DNA from: an uncultured Candidatus Melainabacteria bacterium
Lineage (GTDB): Bacteria > Cyanobacteriota > Vampirovibrionia > Gastranaerophilales > Gastranaerophilaceae
Direction of reading: 5' to 3'
Length of the DNA stretch: 64,000 nucleotides
Assembly: GCA_934754505.1 (NCBI GenBank)
Contig: CAKVIE010000003.1
Span: forward strand, 1-64,000
Under the pieces are notes generated by a model. The model was given only the letters and a program-made list of their open reading frames with translations, searched no databases and had not been told where the DNA came from. Position numbers and translations under genes: made by a program. Shown here one piece after another: positions 41,549-50,265 of the stretch (positions are counted from its first letter, which is position 1; each line of letters opens with the position of its first letter).

Positions 41549-42952
41549 TTATTTCTTTAACAAAACAGAAAAACCTGCTTTGAAATAATTAAGAAGCTGC
41601 GTTAAAGTCTTTATTTCCGTAAGTTTTTTCATAATATATCGTGGGCGGAGATAAAATTTTTTGACAGCAGTTTTATGCAGATTTTTAATTTCATCTTTTG
41701 AAAGATATTTCGTTCCAACGCATGGATAGTAATATGGGCTTTGGTAAAAATCTTTGTCGTTGATTTTTTCGGGCTCGTTTTGCAAAATATAATCGTAAAA
41801 TTTTGACCCCGGAAGTGCCGCCGCCGTGTAAAAATTGACATAATCAGGATTTAATTTTATTGCAAAATTTATTGTTTCCAGAATATTATTTTTATTTTCC
41901 CACGGTAAACCGATTACAAAGTATGCAAAAACCTTGATATTATGCTTTTGACAAAGTTTAACGGCTTTTTCTGCCTGTTCTTTTGTGATTTTTTTGCCGA
42001 TTTTATCGAGAATTTCTTGTGAGCCGCTTTCTATCCCTAAACTCATCAAATTGCAGCCTGCTTTTTTCATTAAAATCAAAATTTCTTCGTTGATTGTATC
42101 TGCTCTTGAGTTTGAACCCCAGATTATATTCAGGTTTTCGGAGATGATTTTTCCGCAAAATTCTTTTATAAACTTGTGGTTTGCGGTGAATAAATCCGAC
42201 CAAAAAACAAAGTTTTTAATTCCGTATTTTGAAATACATTCTTTTATTTCGTAAATTATGTTGTCAACGCTGCGGTAGCGGACTTTTTCACCCGAAACAG
42301 GTGTTGCAAGACAGAAAAAACAATGGAACGGACAGCCTTGAGAAACTCTTATGATTGCTTGTTTTTCACCGTTGTCGGGGCGGATATATAATTTATTATC
42401 AATTAAATCCCTTGCGGGAAACGGAAGCTCGTCAAGATTTTCGAGAAAATCTCTATTTTTATTACTGATAATTTCTTCTCCGCTGCGGTATGTTATTCCG
42501 TCGATTTCAGACAAATCCTTGCCCGAAACAATTTCCCCAAAGGTTATTTCGGGTTCTCCTCGAATAATAATATCAAGATTTTTGTATTCTTCAAGAACAG
42601 ATTTGTTGAAGGTTAAAAAATGAGCACCTGTTGCGACGGTTGGGATTTTTGTATTGAAATTTTTGATTGTGTCCAAAGCCTGCATATCGTTCTCAAATGT
42701 TGTGCTTGCGACGTTTATCAAGACTGTATCGGGCTGAAAATCTTTTAAATCTGAAAGTAAATCAGCTTTTTCAACCGAATAATCTCTGATTTTACAAATT
42801 GCTCCGAATTTTCTCGCCATTGAAGCACAATACATCAAATCAGTCGGCGGAAGCGGCGGTAAAACAATTAATTCTTTTATCGGCTGCTGACATCGTGCAG
42901 TTCTGTTCATTTGCTCTGACGGCGGATATATCAATAAAACTTTTTTATTCAT
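41549..42952 (-). CDS. B12-binding-domain radical SAM protein
   Basis: 467 aa. An N-terminal cobalamin-binding-like Rossmann region (LLIYPPSEQ, PPLPPTDLMYCASMARKFGA, DTVLINVASTTFEND) is followed by radical SAM from about 195: VSQGCPFHCFFCLATP holds the CxxxCxxC. Then FWSDLFTANHKFIKEFC, SLGIESGSQEILDKIGK and YFVIGLPWEN, all normal for this superfamily (HpnJ/BchE-like grouping). Such enzymes methylate or cyclise lipids, sugars or natural products. The substrate is unknown and the neighbourhood does not help. An extended -10 (TGATATAAT) ends 9 nt before the ATG, and no Shine-Dalgarno is present. Confidence 0.9.
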   Translation of the reverse strand: MNKKVLLIYPPSEQMNRTARCQQPIKELIVLPPLPPTDLMYCASMARKFGAICKIRDYSVEKADLLSDLKDFQPDTVLINVASTTFENDMQALDTIKNFNTKIPTVATGAHFLTFNKSVLEEYKNLDIIIRGEPEITFGEIVSGKDLSEIDGITYRSGEEIISNKNRDFLENLDELPFPARDLIDNKLYIRPDNGEKQAIIRVSQGCPFHCFFCLATPVSGEKVRYRSVDNIIYEIKECISKYGIKNFVFWSDLFTANHKFIKEFCGKIISENLNIIWGSNSRADTINEEILILMKKAGCNLMSLGIESGSQEILDKIGKKITKEQAEKAVKLCQKHNIKVFAYFVIGLPWENKNNILETINFAIKLNPDYVNFYTAAALPGSKFYDYILQNEPEKINDKDFYQSPYYYPCVGTKYLSKDEIKNLHKTAVKKFYLRPRYIMKKLTEIKTLTQLLNYFKAGFSVLLKK

Positions 42953-42988
42953 TATGAAAAAATTATATCATATTTTTTATTGCAAAAA

Positions 42989-43801
42989 TTAAAGATTTAA
43001 TGATAATTCATAAATTGTGTTTTTTGGTGCTTTTTCAAGTGTTGATAAGATTTTCGCAATATCTTTATCGGAAAAATTCTGCTTTTTCAAAAGTTTTATT
43101 TTTTCTGTCAAAGCTGCTGTATCTGCATTCTCTAAATCGTCGTCAGCGTAAACCATTCCGACAATTTCACCTTTTAAAGTGTTTTCTTTATAGTATTTTA
43201 TGATTTCTTCTGCTGTGCCTATTTTGATTTCTTCGTGAATTTTTGTAAGTTCTCGCCCGATTGCGATTTTTTTGTCTTTTCCGAATTTCGTCAATATGTC
43301 ATCAAGAGTTTTCATTAACCTGTTTGGTGATTCATAAAAAACACAGTTGATGTTTTGGTGTTTTTCAAATAATTCAATTCTTTTTTGCGAAGTTTTTGGT
43401 AAAAATCCAACGAAAGTGAAAAATTCGTTTTCCCTTGGTACGGCTGATAAAAATGTTATTAAGGCACAAGCTCCCGGAATGGGTATTATTTTGTGTCCGT
43501 TTTGTAAAATGTTTTTTATCAAAACACAACCGGGGTCGCAAATGCACGGTGTGCCTGCATCTGATACCAAAGCAACGTCTGAATTTTCAAGCAATTCGGA
43601 AATTTTTTTGCTTCTTTCCTGTTCGTTAAATTTGTGACAATCGAGTAATTTTGCCGAAATATCATATTTCTGTAAAAGAATTTTTGTTGTTCTTGTATCT
43701 TCGCAAGCTATGAACTCAACTGATTTTAATGTCTCTATCGCTCTTAAGGTAATGTCGTTCAAATTTCCGAGAGGTAAAGCTACCGTGTATAAATTTCCCA
43801 T
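42989..43801 (-). CDS. rsmI: 16S rRNA (cytidine-1402-2'-O)-methyltransferase
   Basis: 270 aa. The N-terminal VALPLGNLNDITLRAIETL matches the RsmI start (usually VATPIGNLxD). SAM-binding features: ACEDTRTTKILL, VALVSDAGTPCICDPG (about residues 76-91) and IPGACALITFLSAVP. It methylates C1402 in the ribosomal decoding site. AAGGT precedes the ATG. It follows the STAS-like gene by 7 bp and is probably co-transcribed with it. Confidence 0.95.
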   Translation of the reverse strand: MGNLYTVALPLGNLNDITLRAIETLKSVEFIACEDTRTTKILLQKYDISAKLLDCHKFNEQERSKKISELLENSDVALVSDAGTPCICDPGCVLIKNILQNGHKIIPIPGACALITFLSAVPRENEFFTFVGFLPKTSQKRIELFEKHQNINCVFYESPNRLMKTLDDILTKFGKDKKIAIGRELTKIHEEIKIGTAEEIIKYYKENTLKGEIVGMVYADDDLENADTAALTEKIKLLKKQNFSDKDIAKILSTLEKAPKNTIYELSLNL

Positions 43802-43807
43802 TTACTT

Positions 43808-44059
43808 TTACCTTTTTGTATTTGAGCCGTGTTCTTCGTCTTTATGAATTCCTGTTATTGTCAAAATTTGCATAATTTCAGGATTTGCATTTTTTATATA
43901 CAATCTTTTCCCGTTGATAACTGCGAGTTTATGAATGTCTGAAATCTTTTTTATGTCTTGAATTGCTATATTTTCTACTAGAGCAAAATCTAACGATATT
44001 TCATCATCTGCGTTTATATCAATATTAGGTGCTGTATTTTCTGTATTTATGCTTATCAT
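43808..44059 (-). CDS. STAS-domain-like small protein
   Basis: 83 aa, slightly shorter than a typical STAS domain (about 100). The core LDFALVENIAIQDIKKISDI then LAVINGKRLYIKNANPEIMQ ILTITGIH shows the expected beta-alpha pattern of anti-sigma-factor antagonists, ending in a charged tail. The conserved Ser/Thr phosphorylation loop (D-x-S-G) is not obvious, so it may be a degenerate or non-phosphorylated form. It lies directly upstream of rsmI. A partner anti-sigma factor is not in the window. Confidence 0.65.
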   Translation of the reverse strand: MISINTENTAPNIDINADDEISLDFALVENIAIQDIKKISDIHKLAVINGKRLYIKNANPEIMQILTITGIHKDEEHGSNTKR

Positions 44060-44187
44060 ATTTTTTCCAAAATAAAATTGTTCAATTATTTGTTGTTCAA
44101 TTATTAATATAGTATAAATTGTTTTTTAGAATTTTTCAAGTATTTTTTTGAAAAATTACCCGACCATGCCCGTTACAATCAGTGAGT

Positions 44188-44889
44188 TTACGAATTTACT
44201 GCTTTTTTAAGGCAATAAGAATTAATACTGATGGCTGACTGATTATTTCTGTTAGGTTTATTCAATCCGAAGGAGCTTGTATCTTGAGCGAATTTTGCTG
44301 TCGGAGTTCCGTGGATTGATACAGAATTTGAGTTTGATGTAGATGTTCTGATTGTGTAATTTTTGATATTAATATTGTTTTTAATTTCGTTTCTGTGAAG
44401 CGAGTGTTCAACGAATGTTTTTGTAACTTTAGCTGTTTTTCTGTTTGTGAACATTGATACCGCAGCTGTTACGAGCAAAAATCCGAGAATTCCGAGTCCT
44501 GTCGAAAAATCTTTTTTGTGAGTGTTCAAAGGTACAATGTTGTTGGTTTCGGCGTTTATAACTTCGATGTTTGAAGTATTTATCCCTGAAACGTAGATAT
44601 AAGCATCTTTTCCGTCTTGAACAAGGCTTACACCGTTAAAAGATTTTGAATTATCGAATTTTGTTTGAATATTTTCGTTAATTGTTGTGTCTTTTAAAAC
44701 TAATTGAATTTGGTTTGTTGATAAATCTGTCTTTTTAACAAAAGATTTGTAGTCTGTTCCGAGCAAAATTTTTGCATCGGCAGGTGTAGTTTTCACTTCT
44801 ACAGAATTTAATGAAGCTGCAAAAGCAAAGCTTCCGCCAAAAAGTATGCAAGCTGTTAATGCTGTTTTTACTATGTATGATTTCATCAC
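44188..44889 (-). CDS. Exported/membrane protein of unknown function, AMIN-like start
   Basis: 233 aa. A signal peptide (TALTACILFGGSFAFAA, cleavage near 25) leads to a beta-rich domain of about 100 residues (LNSVEVKTTPADAKILLGTD; YIYVSGINTSNIEVINAETN) that resembles AMIN-type domains in layout, though weakly. One membrane helix (GLGILGFLLVTAAVSMF, about 150-167) is followed by a basic, Asn/Ser-rich cytoplasmic tail. GGAG lies eight bases before a GTG start; the next codon is ATG. Function unknown. Confidence 0.68.
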   Translation of the reverse strand: MMKSYIVKTALTACILFGGSFAFAASLNSVEVKTTPADAKILLGTDYKSFVKKTDLSTNQIQLVLKDTTINENIQTKFDNSKSFNGVSLVQDGKDAYIYVSGINTSNIEVINAETNNIVPLNTHKKDFSTGLGILGFLLVTAAVSMFTNRKTAKVTKTFVEHSLHRNEIKNNINIKNYTIRTSTSNSNSVSIHGTPTAKFAQDTSSFGLNKPNRNNQSAISINSYCLKKAVNS

Positions 44890-45098
44890 AAATTCTTCTC
44901 CAAGTTTCCCACTTTGATAGAATAGCTTTTTTACCGTTAAAAAACATTAGCCGAAATATTTAAAAAATATAATTAACCAACGGGTTAATATAATCAAAAA
45001 ATCAATCAAAAACATGATGACTTTAAAAATTTTAATAATAATCACAATTTTGAAAAAATATGTTAGAATAAATTCGTACAACTTGAAAGGGATATAAT

Positions 45099-47393
45099 AT
45101 GTTCTCATTTTTATTTGCAAAGAATGAAAAAAAAGAATTCGACATTATAAAAACAAGGGAACTTACACTATTTTTGAAAAAGTTAAAAGAGATTTACTGC
45201 GGTGATGAAATTTCTGAGGGTAGAAAGGCTTATCTTCGCAGAACCATTGAAAAATACGGCTATTTGCCGTATCCTCACATCAGAGCGTTGGAAGAACTCA
45301 ATGCTGCCGATACTTTGTACGGTTTAGAGGTCAAATGGCGTTTAAACGGCGTATTTGAAAATGATTCTTTCAAGTTTAATAAAGGTGAAATTTCACCTGT
45401 TGTAAGAGCGGGTATTACAAATGCCGATTGGTTGAAGCGTGAACAACACAGCATAAAACTTATCAATTTAACTGCATTGGGCAACGGAAATTACTCGCCT
45501 GCTCCGGGAAATTTCGTTGATTGGCTTAAGCAAATTTTGATTTTACCGTCAGGAAATCTTGAAAAAAATATTTTGGGAACGACGGTTTATCTTATTCCTT
45601 TTCACCCGAGAGATTTCGGTTGTGCATATTTACCGAGTTCCTCCGATATCAGTGATTCGGTAAAAGACGGATATTTGACAGGCAAAACAGGTATAAGCGG
45701 AAAAGAACAGGTTCAGTTTTTTATTACAATGGCTCAACTTGCAGGACACCCTGTTATTTATGATATTTTGCCCCAAACAAGCAGATTCTCTAAAGAAGTT
45801 TTGGCAAATCCTTCTATTGTCAGATGGATGGACGTTTCGGAGCTTATGACGGAGATTGAAGTTGAAATAGAATCTTTGTATTATGTTTTGGAACAAAAAT
45901 ACGGAAAAGATGATGCGAAAGTTGCCGTGAACATTGCTAAAAGTATTTTGAAAAGCGGCTCTGATGATATTAGCGAACATTATAAACCTGTTTTTGATGA
46001 TTTATCAAAGTTGTTGAAGCCTAAGAAAAAGCAGCTTTCAGAAAAAATGACGATGAAGCAGGCTCAAATCAAGTTGGTTTCACGAGTTAGAAAAATTGTA
46101 GCTCAAATTGAAAACGTTCCTGAAAGTAAAATCTGCGATGAGTGCGACATTACTCAACAAGGAGTGATAATCGGAGAATTAATTAAAAACGGTTTATGGC
46201 CTGTTCCCGGCGGAGCTTGGTGTTCGGCAGGAATACCTGTTTTTGAAAGAATGTCTGAAACGGGTGATTATCCTACTTTCAAACATTATGACTACAAGGG
46301 TAATGACGTAAGCCGATATGCAAATTTGGATTGTCAGGCACCGTTTTATTTCGTCTATCTTGAAAACGGCGAATATAATATGCCTGTTATGAACTATTTC
46401 ATTAACAAGGTTAAAAACTTATGCAAAACTTATCAGTTTGACGGAATAAGAGTTGACCATATTGACCACGTGGTTGATGAATTTTCTCAAAAAGGTGACA
46501 GACCGATTAGTTACAGAGCACCGAAATTGGTTTTGGCTAAATGCAATGAGGCTTTGAAACAGGAATGCAAACATTTTGCAACGCTTGCCGAATATATGCT
46601 CGGCGGAAATAACATAAAAGAATATCATAGAGAAATGCATTTTGATGTTCTTTGGGGCAATGATGTAATTTGCCAAAATCAAAAAACACCTTATGAAATT
46701 ATTAAAAACAACAAAGATTTGAAAACTTATAATGAAGCACCTTTGACGAGAGGTTCGGTATCTGTCTTGAAATCTTATAATAACCAAGACGGTGAATTCA
46801 GAGATATTGACCAATACCCCGGACAGCTTGGAGAAGCAGGTGCTTTGTTTAAATGGCTCAAATTGCACTTTATCCCGGGCGGCAAAAAAGCTCAAAGACC
46901 GATAATGTACGTTGACGGTGACGAATCTTACACGACTATTGGTACAGAAGCTTGTATCGGGGCGGAAATTTCATTAAAACGTGCTAAAAATTACGGATTT
47001 TTTGAAAAATTTGACGCTATTGCAAGATATGCAAAAAATTGTGACCTTTTGACAGACGGAGAGGCCCAAATTATTACACAAACCGATAAAGGTTTTGTTT
47101 GTTGGGCTGTAAACAAGTCATCATCAAAGGAAACACTATTCGTTGCAGCAAATTATTTTGCACAAACAGAAAAAGTTAAATCGGAAGAAACAGGCGAATG
47201 TACTATAAAAGAGGGCGTTTCTGTTTACGATTCATCAATTCAAGTTCCTGCCGAATATAAAAAAGCAATCGAGGTTTTTTATAACTATGATTCTAAGGAA
47301 TTTGAAGAAAGAGAAGTTCAAGATTTCAAAAATACTTTATACTTTGATAAACTTGAGCCGAGCGAGTTCAGAATATATAAGCTGGTAAAATAA
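45099..47393 (+). CDS. Divergent GH13 alpha-amylase-superfamily protein
   Basis: 764 aa with AAAGGG before the ATG. GH13 landmarks are present but altered: region II FDGIRVDHIDHV (nucleophile Asp, about residue 450), region III LAEYMLGG (acid/base Glu, about 499) and region IV YVDGDES (Asp retained, the usual preceding His replaced by Gly). Region I reads VIYDILPQTSRF without the usual Asn-His. There is no signal peptide, so it acts in the cytoplasm, perhaps on storage glucan or sugar phosphates. The loss of both substrate-binding His residues suggests altered specificity or weak activity. It overlaps nagZ by one base (TAATG). Confidence 0.78.
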   Translation: MFSFLFAKNEKKEFDIIKTRELTLFLKKLKEIYCGDEISEGRKAYLRRTIEKYGYLPYPHIRALEELNAADTLYGLEVKWRLNGVFENDSFKFNKGEISPVVRAGITNADWLKREQHSIKLINLTALGNGNYSPAPGNFVDWLKQILILPSGNLEKNILGTTVYLIPFHPRDFGCAYLPSSSDISDSVKDGYLTGKTGISGKEQVQFFITMAQLAGHPVIYDILPQTSRFSKEVLANPSIVRWMDVSELMTEIEVEIESLYYVLEQKYGKDDAKVAVNIAKSILKSGSDDISEHYKPVFDDLSKLLKPKKKQLSEKMTMKQAQIKLVSRVRKIVAQIENVPESKICDECDITQQGVIIGELIKNGLWPVPGGAWCSAGIPVFERMSETGDYPTFKHYDYKGNDVSRYANLDCQAPFYFVYLENGEYNMPVMNYFINKVKNLCKTYQFDGIRVDHIDHVVDEFSQKGDRPISYRAPKLVLAKCNEALKQECKHFATLAEYMLGGNNIKEYHREMHFDVLWGNDVICQNQKTPYEIIKNNKDLKTYNEAPLTRGSVSVLKSYNNQDGEFRDIDQYPGQLGEAGALFKWLKLHFIPGGKKAQRPIMYVDGDESYTTIGTEACIGAEISLKRAKNYGFFEKFDAIARYAKNCDLLTDGEAQIITQTDKGFVCWAVNKSSSKETLFVAANYFAQTEKVKSEETGECTIKEGVSVYDSSIQVPAEYKKAIEVFYNYDSKEFEEREVQDFKNTLYFDKLEPSEFRIYKLVK

Positions 47394-48388
47394 TGTATTC
47401 TTTGCGAACAAAAATAAAACAGTTATTTATAGCAGGTTTTTCCGGGACTTCGATAAAAAATAACGAAATATTTATAAACCTTTTAAAAGACGGGCTTGGC
47501 GGTGTTATATTTTTTACACAAAATATTGAAAGCCCCGAGCAGGTTTGCAAATGTATCGGAAAAATTAAAGATAATGCATTGATAGCACCTTTTATCAGTA
47601 TTGATCAAGAGGGTGGCAGAGTCGAAAGAACCGAGAATATTCACGGCGGAAAAAAATATTTGAGTGCAAAAGATGCTGCACAAAAAGGTATGTATTTTTT
47701 GTGCAATCAAACAAGAGAACTTTGTGAAGAACTCGTATCTTACGGATTTAATATGAATTTTGCTCCCGTTCTCGATACCAATACTAACCCCGATAACCCG
47801 ATAATCGGTGTTCGTGCTTATGGTGATAACCCCGATGATGTTATTAAATTTACTGACAAAGTATGTGATATTCATAAAAAATATAATTTAATAGCGGTTG
47901 GAAAACATTTCCCCGGGCATGGAGATACAAAGACGGATTCTCATATCGAGATGCCTGTTGTAGAACTTAGCAAATCCGAAATGGAACAAACGCATTTGAA
48001 ACCGTTTAAACACGCCGTTGAGAACGGAATTGATGCGATAATGGTCGCACATGTTTACTATACTTGTTTTGATAGTGAGCCGACACCTGCATCTTTGTCG
48101 AAGAACGTGATAACAAATTTATTAAGAAATGAACTGCATTTTAACGGATTGGTTATTTCCGACGATATGATTATGGGAGCTGTTAATACGGCTGATGATA
48201 ATACCGAAACTTATATTAAGGCATTAAAAGCGGGTATTAATATGTTTATTTATCGATATTCGGATACCAATTTGGAAAAAATATTGTATAATATAGAAAA
48301 TCATGCTCAAAAAGACAATGAACTTTTTGAAGTAATTAATCGTTCATATCAATATGTAATGAATTTAAAAGATAAATACAGATTGTAA
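47393..48388 (+). CDS. nagZ: Beta-N-acetylhexosaminidase (NagZ-like, GH3)
   Basis: 331 aa. GH3 family features: FISIDQEGGRVERT (about residues 63-76), the NagZ signature KHFPGHGDTKTDSH (about 177-190) whose His and Asp form the general acid/base dyad, and LVISDDMIMGAVN with the nucleophile Asp (about 252-264). No signal peptide; cytoplasmic NagZ removes GlcNAc from muropeptides in peptidoglycan recycling. It is translationally coupled to the GH13-like gene by TAATG and followed by an exported Lys/Ala-rich protein. Confidence 0.95.
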   Translation: MYSLRTKIKQLFIAGFSGTSIKNNEIFINLLKDGLGGVIFFTQNIESPEQVCKCIGKIKDNALIAPFISIDQEGGRVERTENIHGGKKYLSAKDAAQKGMYFLCNQTRELCEELVSYGFNMNFAPVLDTNTNPDNPIIGVRAYGDNPDDVIKFTDKVCDIHKKYNLIAVGKHFPGHGDTKTDSHIEMPVVELSKSEMEQTHLKPFKHAVENGIDAIMVAHVYYTCFDSEPTPASLSKNVITNLLRNELHFNGLVISDDMIMGAVNTADDNTETYIKALKAGINMFIYRYSDTNLEKILYNIENHAQKDNELFEVINRSYQYVMNLKDKYRL

Positions 48389-48401
48389 AAGGAGGATTTT
48401 A

Positions 48402-48803
48402 ATGAAAAAATTATTAGCTACAATGATTATTCTCGGAGTTGGCGGTTTAACTGCATCAGCAGATATTTTTGACAAAATTGACAATACTTTGAACAAAGTT
48501 GATTCAAATATTTCAAAAAGCATTAACAAAGCAACTGCTGAAAAAAATAGAGTAAAATCTCAAACAGAAGCTCAAAAAGCAAAAGCAAAAGCTGCTGAAA
48601 AAGCTCATAAAGACAAAGTTAAAGCAGAAAAGAAAAAACTTGAAGATGCAAAAAAAGCTCAAAAGGCTAAAGCAGAAGCTCAAAAGAAAAAAGCAGAAGC
48701 TGTAAAGAAAGCTCAAAAAGCAAAAGCTGAAGCAGCAAAGAAAAATTACCAAAACAAAAAGAATGCAAAGAAAAAAGCAATCGATGAATTGTTAAAATGG
48801 TAA
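48402..48803 (+). CDS. Exported Lys/Ala-rich helical protein
   Basis: 133 aa with an AAAGGAGG start signal, among the strongest in the window. The signal peptide MKKLLATMIILGVGGLTASA is followed by a short amphipathic region (DIFDKIDNTLNKVDSNISKS) and then about 75 residues of almost pure Lys/Ala/Glu/Gln (AQKAKAEAQKKKAEAVKKAQ and similar), a long single alpha-helix or coiled coil ending IDELLKW. TolA-like linkers look like this but no other TolA feature is present. It probably spans or binds the envelope or peptidoglycan. Expressed strongly if the Shine-Dalgarno is a guide. Confidence 0.8.
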   Translation: MKKLLATMIILGVGGLTASADIFDKIDNTLNKVDSNISKSINKATAEKNRVKSQTEAQKAKAKAAEKAHKDKVKAEKKKLEDAKKAQKAKAEAQKKKAEAVKKAQKAKAEAAKKNYQNKKNAKKKAIDELLKW

Positions 48804-48827
48804 TAATTTAAGTTATTGAGAAATGAA

Positions 48828-48851
48828 AAAGGCGGCTGAAAAGCTGTCTTT
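48828..48851 (+). terminator. Terminator after the Lys/Ala-rich gene
   Basis: AAAGGCGGCT, GNRA loop GAAA, AGCTGTCTTT plus T5; two G-T wobbles in the stem. Confidence 0.88.
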
Positions 48852-48927
48852 TTTTTGTTTATGCGAAATAATTTTTTCGGATTATAATTGTAAGTAACAG
48901 AAATATTTTTTTATAAGGATTAAGAAA

Positions 48928-49671
48928 TTGGCAGTTATGGAAACTATAACGGAAAAAGCAGCAGAATTAACAAAATCAACAGGTTTAAAGCATATTGCGA
49001 TTATAATGGACGGTAACAGACGTTGGGCAAAGGAAAGACATTTGCCGAGTGCTATGGGGCATCAAAAGGGTGTTTCGGCACTAAAAAACATTTTAAAGGC
49101 TTGTCATTCTTTTGGGGTTAAATATTTAACCGTTTATGCTTTTTCGACTGAAAATTGGAATCGTTCGCAAGAAGAAGTTAATTTTTTGATGTCATTGCTT
49201 GCAAAAACTATTGAAAACGAGATTTTAGAACTTGATGAAAATCAAGTCAGAATAAAATTTGTCGGTAACATTGCAGAACTCAATTCTGATTTGCAAAAAA
49301 TCTTGAAAAGAGCCGAAGAAAGAACGGCAGATAATACGGGTGTGAATTTGCAAATAGCTTTTAACTACGGTTCAAGAGCAGAAATCACAAACGTTTGCAA
49401 ACAAATTGCAGAAGATGTTAAAAATGGTCTTTTGAATATTGAAGATATTTCTGAAAACACAATTTCCGAAAGACTTTATACAAAAAATATTCCTGATCCT
49501 GATTTATTAATCAGAACAGGCGGAGAAAAACGTATAAGCAATTATTTACTTTGGCAGTCAGCTTATTCGGAAATTTATGTAACCGATACATATTGGCCTG
49601 AATTTGATAAAAACTCGCTTGCAGAGGCTATTCAAGAGTATTCAAACAGAACAAGAAGGTTTGGCAAATAA
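48928..49671 (+). CDS. uppS: Isoprenyl (undecaprenyl) diphosphate synthase
   Basis: 247 aa from TTG at 48928 with AAGGA eight bases upstream; an ATG three codons later is the alternative. IMDGNRRWAKER (catalytic Asp and substrate-binding residues, about 27-38), TVYAFSTENWNRSQEEV (about 70-86), and the C-terminal RTGGEKRISNYLLWQSAYSE (about 194-213) identify a cis-prenyltransferase. It makes the C55 lipid carrier for peptidoglycan and other polymers. It overlaps rdgB by one base (TAATG) and starts a three-gene operon. Confidence 0.96.
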   Translation: MAVMETITEKAAELTKSTGLKHIAIIMDGNRRWAKERHLPSAMGHQKGVSALKNILKACHSFGVKYLTVYAFSTENWNRSQEEVNFLMSLLAKTIENEILELDENQVRIKFVGNIAELNSDLQKILKRAEERTADNTGVNLQIAFNYGSRAEITNVCKQIAEDVKNGLLNIEDISENTISERLYTKNIPDPDLLIRTGGEKRISNYLLWQSAYSEIYVTDTYWPEFDKNSLAEAIQEYSNRTRRFGK

Positions 49672-50252
49672 TGATTATCACGGTTGCAACGGGAAACGCT
49701 CATAAACTTGAAGAAATGCGTGATATCAACAAGCATTCTTCAATAATTTTGCAAGCTGTTCAAGGTGATTTTGACCCTGATGAAAACGGTACAACTTTTG
49801 CTGAAAATGCTTTTATTAAGGCGAAAGCTGCTTCTTTGATTGTTAAAGATTATGCCTTTGCTGATGATTCGGGGCTTTGTGTTGAATATTTGAACGGACA
49901 GCCGGGGCTTCATACTGCAAGATATGCTCCCACTCAGGCGGAAAAAATTGCTAAAATGTTAAAAGAACTTGAGGGTGTGCCTTTTGAAAATCGAAAAGCA
50001 AAATTTGAATGTCATATGGCATTAACGGATAAAGACGGTCGTTTGATATTTGAAACTTGCGGAATTATAGAAGGCTATATTGCGGAAAAAGCAGCAGGTG
50101 TCGGCGGTTTTGGCTATGACCCGATATTTTATGTAAAAGAATACGGAAAAACTCTTGCTGAGCTTCCCGAGCATGAAAAAAACAAAATTTCTCACCGAAC
50201 AAGGGCACTTTTGCCGATGCTGGATTTTATCGAAACATTAAATAATAAATAA
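49671..50252 (+). CDS. rdgB: XTP/dITP diphosphatase (Ham1/RdgB family)
   Basis: 193 aa. The start VATGNAHKLEEMRDI (SxN/TGNxxK motif, about residues 4-18), TFAENAFIKAKAA, FADDSGLCVEYLNGQPGLHTARYA and GFGYDPIFYV are all standard for the family that hydrolyses non-canonical purine nucleoside triphosphates to keep them out of DNA and RNA. Full length, overlapping uppS, 13 bp from the MFS gene. Confidence 0.95.
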   Translation: MIITVATGNAHKLEEMRDINKHSSIILQAVQGDFDPDENGTTFAENAFIKAKAASLIVKDYAFADDSGLCVEYLNGQPGLHTARYAPTQAEKIAKMLKELEGVPFENRKAKFECHMALTDKDGRLIFETCGIIEGYIAEKAAGVGGFGYDPIFYVKEYGKTLAELPEHEKNKISHRTRALLPMLDFIETLNNK

Positions 50253-50265
50253 GGACAAATAAAAT

